Positions 1-8,373 of a stretch of DNA of 32,500 nucleotides are shown here, piece by piece. The notes below the pieces were generated by a model that was not told where the DNA came from, did no database searches, and saw only the letters and a program-made list of their open reading frames with translations. This DNA is from Chromera velia (Eukaryota; Sar; Chromeraceae), in assembly GCA_018398765.1 (NCBI GenBank), contig JAHBMJ010001168.1:1-32500 (forward strand), in the 5' to 3' direction. Positions within the stretch are counted from its first letter, which is position 1. Each line of letters begins with the position of its first letter. A program made the position numbers and the translations under genes.

Positions 1-2058
1 GGGGGGTGTTTATGCTGTGTGTTTTGTTCGTACTGCGGTGTGTCACTTCCATTTCCCACAAATTTATGAACCATTTACCATGCACTCCTCCGACTCACAC
101 ATTGAGTCACTCATCATTTGAGTCACCGACCGGAAGGAGAGCGCATGCAGGAAGGAACGAATCGATCGATCACGCATGCATGAGTGCATGGAAGAACATT
201 GAGAGAGAGAGAGAGAGAGAGAAAGAAATGCAACACGGACAGAGAGGAAACGGGGAGAGAAGGCACAGGCAAATGAACCAACTTTAAACATGGTCAGTAG
301 GGAAAGCAGTGCGCGAATACGCCACAAACAACATTTCGTTGTCTGATTCACGCAGGAAAGGGGGGGAAGGGGGGGGGGAGGAGAGATTTGATTCACTCTT
401 GGTCATCCATTCACTCGCCCACTCACCCCCTCACTTACTCACCCCCAAAAGACCTAACTAACCTCCTGCGTATGCAGTGTTGTCCCCAGCTGAGTTTTTT
501 CGTTGGTCTTTCTCCCATCAGCTTGCGTTCTCTTTCTTCCTGGCTCGCTCTTCCACAAAGAAAGCAGACAGAGAAGCCAAAAGGAATTGATTGACCACTT
601 GGTCCTTTCGTCCCTTGGGCGAAGTCAGGCGAGAGAGAACCGACAGCGACCAAGACATTAATTGTGGAATTTGGGGCGATGCAAATGTGTTGAATCGTTT
701 TCAGAAAAGAAAGACATACTGATACTACGAGTGAAAAGAAGGAGGATCGAGAAACAGGTGCTGGACGTGAATGCTGGAAGGAAAAAGACTGCATGGGTCT
801 GTCTGACGGTGACTCTGGCTAGCGTGGGCCCAATAATTAAACTAGTACGATACACAGTACGGTTAGGGGGAACTACCGGGGGGGTCGAGCGATTTCATGG
901 TGACCATGGATTTGGTAACTCGTGAGTGGTAACCAGGGGGGTCCTAGACCCCGGCGTCAAGTAACCATAGCGATGGGAGTTTGGACCAAAGGCCCCGGCA
1001 AAGCGGTAAAAAAAACGTGCAAGCGTGCATGCATGCTTACCCTGCTTACCCAAAGCGTGCATGAGGCTTGAGGTGCAAGCAACAGGTTCGGTTTCCGGTT
1101 TGTTCAGGTTCAGGTTCGGTTTCTGGCTCAGGTTTGGTTTCAGGTTCTGGTTCATTGGCTATGTAAAATGTAGAGCATTAGAGATGTAAACAATGCTTTC
1201 ATTCATGATTGTTGCATGCATGACATTGTTCCTTGCCTTCTTACCTCCCCCAAAATTCAAACAACTCTCAGTTGAACTCAATTACTCTAACATTCTTTAC
1301 ATCATTACCTAGATTCATAAGGTGACATAATTTATTAGGTCCTGCACATTAATGTTCCATTAGATAAATGTAAAACGATTGTTTTCAATCATTGTAATGG
1401 TTTTCTACAAAGAGTTTTTATAATTTTTTAATTGATTGTTTTTTATTTAAAAGAATCTTTTTATTGAAAAACGTAAGATTTTTAAGAGAATCCCTTATAC
1501 TACCACTACCATAGTACCTCTGCCTCAACTTACTACCGTACCCATAAATATGATTACTGGGCGGTCGTAACAAAATCAATTTGGTTCCTCCTAACCGACG
1601 TAGTAACCGTACTATGTATATTAGTGTAGTATAATAGTACGAGTCTTAGTCTAGTAATAGTACTCTATGATGTAAGTAATGAATGAATGACTAAGCCGGT
1701 GGAGCCGAGCTCCTGGCAGTTCATATCATATAAAATACTAAGTATAATACTAGAACCCAAGAATCATCAAAGGCTGGACCCGGCCCAGACACTACTATAC
1801 TTAGCGGCCGCGGCTTTAAGGAATTCACATTCTTTTTCCGATTTTTGCTTTCAGATCTTGAAGTGCATAGGCAAATGATTTTCATAACAAAGGCTAGAAC
1901 AAAAGACGAACGTGTCAGAGAAGAGTAAAGCATTGCCCAGCGGGCCCAGCCAGCTACGCCCAGCCAGCTACGCACTACAGCGTAACGTAAAGCTGGCCAC
2001 TTAGTTTGGCTTTCGATCTTAGCCCACAAATTTGATTCAATTCGTTCGAATTCTTCTT
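1..2058. other. Intergenic, no supported gene
   Basis: No ORF here has recognisable domains or coding-like composition. Visible: a (GA)n run at about 200-223, G runs at 358-384, degenerate GGTTCA/GGTTCG units at about 1083-1150, AT-rich DNA at about 1290-1490, and TAGTA-rich sequence at 1495-1680. It lies downstream of the PDI stop, so the PDI 3' UTR must fall in its right end. The nearest AATAAA on the minus strand (about 1442) is far away. Confidence 0.6.
1944..1971. repeat. 14-bp perfect tandem duplication
   Basis: Two adjacent copies of GCCCAGCCAGCTAC, at 1944-1957 and 1958-1971, just downstream of the PDI stop codon. Confidence 0.85.
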
Positions 2059-2177
2059 TCACAATTCGTCCCTCGGCTCTTCCGACTCCATCGAGGCCTC
2101 AACGAAGTCCAAAAGAGACTCGAACTCCCTTGCGCCTTCGTAATTCATTTTGTTGCGCATCTTCATTTTCTTCTTTC
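2059..2177 (-). CDS. PDI exon 16: C-terminus with RDEL
   Basis: Two bases complete Gly, then KKKMKMRNKMNYEGAREFES, with the conserved Arg of the GAR motif, a final helix, an acidic tail and RDEL before TGA. RDEL is a known KDEL-type ER retrieval signal. The acceptor CAG abuts a (CT)n(GT)n tract. Confidence 0.94.
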
Positions 2178-2244
<67 letters not shown>

Positions 2245-2826
2245 GAGAGAGAGAGAAACATACGAAAGCAAAAAAAAAAAAATGTCGGAAGGCAATCCTC
2301 CAAAGCAGTCCCAAACCACATAATTGAATGAATGAATGAATGAATGAATGAATGAATGAGTGAATGAATCAAAGGAATGAATGAGTGAATGAAAGAAACA
2401 GTGTATACACAAAGCAGATGATCCTCTCAGATCGCTTCTCGATCGTCCTCTTTGCCCTTTCTCCGCTCCCCCTCACCTGCCGGATAGAAGATCAGAGTTG
2501 GGAACCCCCGAACGTCATCGATGACGTCGTTCGCTGTGGCATCCAGTTTCGCAATCACCACTTTCTGCACAAGCAGGCAGGCAGGCGGGCATGGAGGAGG
2601 CGTGAGGCCACGTGGGGGAGGAACCAAAATGTAACCGCAAGCTCACTATTACGCAGACGGTTAAAGAGAAAACGGAACAGCAAAGAGACGGAGAGGAAGA
2701 AGGAAAGAAAGAAGCACGTAAGAGAGAGAGAAAGAGAGAGAGACTCTGCACACATGTATCTTCTTTTCGTAAGCTCTCTTCCCATCGGAAAAAAAAGGGG
2801 TTTCGCTCGGGATGCACTCACTCGTT

Positions 2827-2869
<43 letters not shown>

Positions 2870-3124
2870 TAACTGGCTGACTGACTGACTGACTGACGCT
2901 ATACTTCTTGTGCACTGTCTCTGCCAGTTTATCCCAAGCCGGCGCGAGGGATTTGCAGTGACCGCACCTGCACATATGCTCTTCTGCTTCTTTGAAAAAA
3001 TGGAAAAGGAACAGAAACAAAGATGGGCATCGTATCAGCGCATGTGCACGCGAAAAGAGCCCGAGGCAAAGCAAACGGTGGCAGAGATGGCAGAGAGCCA
3101 AGGCACACAGAAGCCCTACACGTG

Positions 3125-3177
<53 letters not shown>

Positions 3178-5798
3178 GTAAAAACCCAAAACGACAACAA
3201 AAAAGTGGACACCGCCAACTTCTGCATTCACGTCCAGCTTTGACGGGACACATCGAACCAACAGGGTACTTCTTCTTTTCTTACTCGACGATGCGTCTGG
3301 GTGGGCTTCTTGAAAGAGACTTCATCTAAAAAGCAGCCGCACAAAAGGCCATCTACTCACACTGCCCAACCCACGTCCTCCCACCAGCCTACCAAGGAGC
3401 ATAGTATTTGACGAAGACATCTTTTTGAGGATCCAGGACGACGTCGTCGAAGCTGTCGGCAACCACCACCTTCACCCACATTACCCACAAAAAGGATGCA
3501 AAAAGCAAAAAACGGAGTTCAACCAAAGTATAAATCACCGGCTCAAAACTTCCAAACTACAGCCTTTGCCTGATTCACGGAGGAAAGGAAGGAAGGGGTA
3601 AGAGGAAGAAAGGCAAGTCAATGGGGGTACTCTCCATCCTCTCAGGCAACCTGCTCACCTCGACAGTGCTCGGGAGGGATTGAAGGGGAGAAAAGAAGAG
3701 ATGGAAGTTATTGCTCCGTCATGCTTATAGGGATCGATCAATTGCGCAAGCAAAAGCGACCTGTCGGGTGTTATTGTACGTCTCTATTGCTAACTGCAAT
3801 GAACCTGACTCTCCCACCTACCCACCCACGTACCCACCTTGACTGGTCCCTCGTTGACTGCCGGGACAGGCTCCGACTTCAAATATTCCGGCAACTTGCC
3901 TGCCTTCCAGGAACCGAAAAAGGTTCTGCAAAAAAAAAAAAATCCGAATGCCGACAGAGGAGAGGATTCTTTTGTCATACTGATTCCCCTCTGTCTTGAA
4001 CACGGTTCAAGAAGTCAACGAATCATAAAGCTCGGTTGGTTGATTTCCTCCCTGTACATCCTGCGTGCGTGCGGTCATGAGGAGCAGCACATCAAATCAA
4101 ACGAAAAAAGGAAAGAAAGGAAGCATAGAGAAGAGGACGGAAGGAAGGAAGGAAGGAAGGAAGGAAGGAAGCAAGGAAGGAAAAGAGGAAAGAAAAAAAG
4201 CCTTGTTTCTGACTCTCTCCCCCGCATCCCTCCCCTTCTCACTCTGTTTCTTTCTTCAAAAAGAAGAGGAAGAGGGACAGAAACGGATATCGATCAAAAG
4301 CATCGAAGAGAGAGAAAGAGCTCAAGAGAGTTTCTGACTGACTTCAGACTGTCCAAAGAGGCCGCTCCCTCCTTCAGGAGAAACTTTTTGGGCTTCACCG
4401 GGCCCTCCGCATCTTTCACGGACGGCCTTTGAGGGAATGAGTGAGAAGAGAAGGGAGACACGGACAGAGACAGAGAGAGAATCATTGCATGTAGAGGATG
4501 AAATCAAAATGACCACATGGCTTTCGATACAAGAATTCTGTCCAGAGTTTTCGGCCGCCTTTGAGGAGAAAAATCTACTCAGAAGAGCGATCACAAGAGA
4601 AAGAGCATCAACAGGCCGGAAGTCTATTCACACACGCACGCAGGGGCTGGGTGGGGGCAGAAGGAGGGGAACGAAAGGGAACCCGGAATGCCGACAGCAA
4701 ACGGGCAAGCAAGACAGCTAGATCCCAATTCTTTTTCCGTGGGGGGAATGAAGAAGCATTGATTGCTTGCCCTTCCTCTGTGTCTGTCTACCCTCTCTCT
4801 CTCTCTCTCTTCCCCCCACATTTTTGCACACAGTCTGAGCTAACAGAGGCAACAAATGAGTTGCTCTTCTTTTGCCTGACCTCTCCAGGAAGAGAACTCC
4901 CCCCTCCTCCAGCGCAGGTGCGACGTCATTCAGCAGCGAGGCATTCCTGCGAAACCTCATTCCATTCATCCACGCAGAGACACACACACGCGCATACACC
5001 CGCTCGCTCTCTTTTCAGGACACGCAGAGACACACGCACACCAGCAAACCCACGCGTTCCCCACGCTCGGGGAGAGGGATAGTAAAGGATTCTCAGCTTT
5101 CTGTTCAATATAGTCACCGTTTGATGCAACAACAAGTTGTGTCTGTCCAGGTCTATTTGTCTCTCTGTCAGCCTCTTCATCAGTTTACGTTTTTATGTAA
5201 TCTGTTTGTCTATGTCTCCTATCTGTGTGCATGCATGTGTATGTGTGTCCGTCTGTGCGCTGTGTCCGAAAGGGGAAGCCGCTCTGGCAATCTAGAGGGT
5301 TTCGTTGTTCTGTTCAGAGTCTGGTCAACGGACTTGCATCACGCAGTCATAAACACACACTAGACACAAGCAAAGAAGAAACAATTGTTGGTCGAAGAAA
5401 CCAGCCAACAAAGGAAGAAACAGCAGAAAGAGAGGGAGAGGAAAAGAAGGACAGTATCAGGCAACAAACAAAAGACCAGCCAAAAGACCCACATGTCATC
5501 CTCGAGATCGATGAAAGTGAAGTACACCTGCAGGAGGGCAGAACCAGACAGACGGACAGGGAGGCAGACAGGGAGGCAAGAGCAAAGAAGAGTCAGTCAA
5601 AGCACACGTTTTCTTTCCTTCTCACTTTTCACAGAGAAACAGAGAAACATAAAAACAGACCAGACATCGAAGAAGGAAGGAAGGAAGAAAGAAAGAACGA
5701 AAGAATGAACGAACGAACGAACGAAGGAAGGAAGGAAGGAAGGAAGGAAGGAAAGAAAGAAAGAAAGAAAGGAAGAAAGAAAGGAAGAAAGGAAGGAA

Positions 5799-5839
<41 letters not shown>

Positions 5840-6496
5840 GAAGAAAGAAAGAAAGAAAGAAAAGAAAGAAAGAAAGAAAGAAAGAGGTGAAAAGGGATAT
5901 CACGACGCCGACGCAATAGACAGGCAGACACATGCAGACAAAGATACGCCAGCAAAAACAATACTAAGCGCAAACGGAACGATCATGCGCCCAGTAGGCA
6001 CACTAAGCAGTCAGTCTCGACGATCCGACCAAAAAGCTACGCGACAACGGAGCAAGACCGCCGAAAAACAAAGCAAGAGACACCCCCACCACTACCACCA
6101 AAAGCGACAATAGGCACCAAAAATAAGAAGCGCAACAATGAAAGCGAAGCAGTCACACGACCACAACATTCGGACAAAAATTTTGCCCAAACGCCACGAC
6201 CACTCCTCTCAGGTTCTGCACGCATGAACAGAACGCCTGGACTTTGCAAAAAAGAAAAGTGACTGACAGACAGACAGTGAGAGCATTCTGTAGACAAACA
6301 AAGAAAAGAAAGAGTAAATAAAAATCCATACCTCTCCTCTGAGACTCTCCAAAAAGTCGTGTCCTGCTTCCTTCCACTGCTCTTGCGCCTCCGCACCACT
6401 CAGGGCGACGATGGCACTGTGGTGGATCGGGTCGTACAGATACATGGCTGCATGCATGCTAGTACGTGTGCAAGCACGTACACACAGACACACACA

Positions 6497-6545
<49 letters not shown>

Positions 6546-7468
6546 TCACAAACACAGACACACACATTGACACATGATCCCCAGGCAGTCCAGTGCAGTT
6601 CCCCTTCCTGCCCCCTCCCCCCCTCTCCCCCCCCCCCCACCCACCAGCATCAAACTTCTCGCTGATGAGGGGGTACCTGGAGTCTCTCAGAAAACGGCGA
6701 AGCTCTGAGGCCTGCAGTGGAAAAGAAAAATAAAGAGGTAGAAACGAACAGAGTGCGCATATGTGGTTGGACAGATCAGATCTACCGCAACAGTAAGTGG
6801 GAAAGAAAGCAGCTGTCCTCCTGAGAGAACCATGTGAATGAAAAGAGCGATGAAAAAAAGAAAGAAAAAAGGAAAATGTTTCATCCTGCTTGCAAGCCCC
6901 GGAAACATTATGCCCCCATGCTGCAACACTGCTGCAGGCCACGAGGGGGACGCACGTTGACCCACCACCCCATGCACCGACAAGTCTGACCGACCTGCAT
7001 CTTTCCGTTGTAGGTGAGAATCCTTTTGTCATCCTCAGGATTAAATTGGGGTCGATGGTATTCTGTGCGCACCTGCAATGCAAACAAAGCAGAGCAAAGC
7101 AGGAAAGGACGCAAAAGGAAAGAAAAAAAGCCATACGAACCCCACCTGAAGGTTGAGAGAGTGTGAACATTCTCCCGTGGCTGCATGTGCACGTACAAGC
7201 CAAGAAGCCAACATCGGAAGAGAAGGGAAGGGAAGGGAAGGGAAGGAGAACGTCGCTGAATGTCAGGAGACGGGTTGCACTTCAGAGTAATGAGTGGAGG
7301 GAGGCATGTTTCGTTCTCCTCTTCTTTATTTGATCTTGCGCTGTTCGTCAGGAAATGGGAAGAATAAAGTGCACCATCACATCACAGAAGTCTTTGGCAT
7401 TCCGGCGTGAAGTCGCAGGACATTTCAATTGAAATTAAACCGGTACTGTGCACGCTCTCTCTCTCTCC

Positions 7469-7510
<42 letters not shown>

Positions 7511-8307
7511 GTGTGTGTGTGTGCGTGTCCCCGTTACCCCGTTTACCCCTCAATCCCTGCCAATTGGCCTCACTCACCGGTTCGTACGCAAACAAACAAA
7601 CAGACAAACAAACAAACAAACAAGAAAAGTCATGCAGCCATCCGAGCCAGCCCCCTCCTCCACTCACTTCGCCATCCTCTTCCACTAGAACAAGCCCAAA
7701 TTTTTCCTTCTCGTCGAGGAGCTCCGAGACTGCAGTTTTGAACAGTTTCACCTGCATACAAAAGCAAAGCAAACAAAAAGGACGGGCTTGATCTAGGAAG
7801 GTACCCGAGAAGATCGTTGTTGAAGAGGATGTTTTTTCCGAACAGCTAGCTTTCTTGGCAGGAATAGACAGGGCGAGGGTAACATCAAAGGCGGCCGACG
7901 AGCAGACCAGGTCTCCATCTTTTTTCATAAACGATAGACTACATGTGTCTTCTTCTCCCTTCTTTTCTTCATGAACAGACAGACAGACAGACAGGGAGGG
8001 AGGGTGGTATGACTCACTGACTGACTGACTGACAGGCACAAGGGCAGAAAGGAAGGTTTACCACGCAAAAACAGACAAAGCACGCAGGCAAATGATCAAT
8101 ACAAGCAGGGAAGTGGATGCAGATGCAGACAGATAAAGACCCGAAAGGAAAGAACGGAAGATTTTGCTCTCTCACCTTTTTGCTGCCCTTCTTTGCCCTG
8201 ACAACCATCGAAAATTCGTGAGCAGCCACGAAGTCGTCCACCTCGCCCTCAGTCAGCTCTTTGAAGTTAGGCTTCTCCCTCTTCTCAAGCCTGCACACAC
8301 ACACACA

Positions 8308-8373
<66 letters not shown>

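Noticed and set aside
894-960. Palindromes CATGGTGACCATG and GGGGTCCTAGACCCC
   Set aside because: Short and isolated, with nothing linking them to a gene or element.
5225-5973. ORFs rich in KERKKERK or SFLSFFLSF on both strands
   Set aside because: These are translations of the GAAA/GGAA repeat, not genes.
2661-8039. Long minus-strand ORFs such as 2661-3227, 6400-7203 and 7425-8039
   Set aside because: They run through introns and microsatellites; only the parts matching PDI exons (for example CGHCKSLAPAWDKL) are real, and the exon model explains them.
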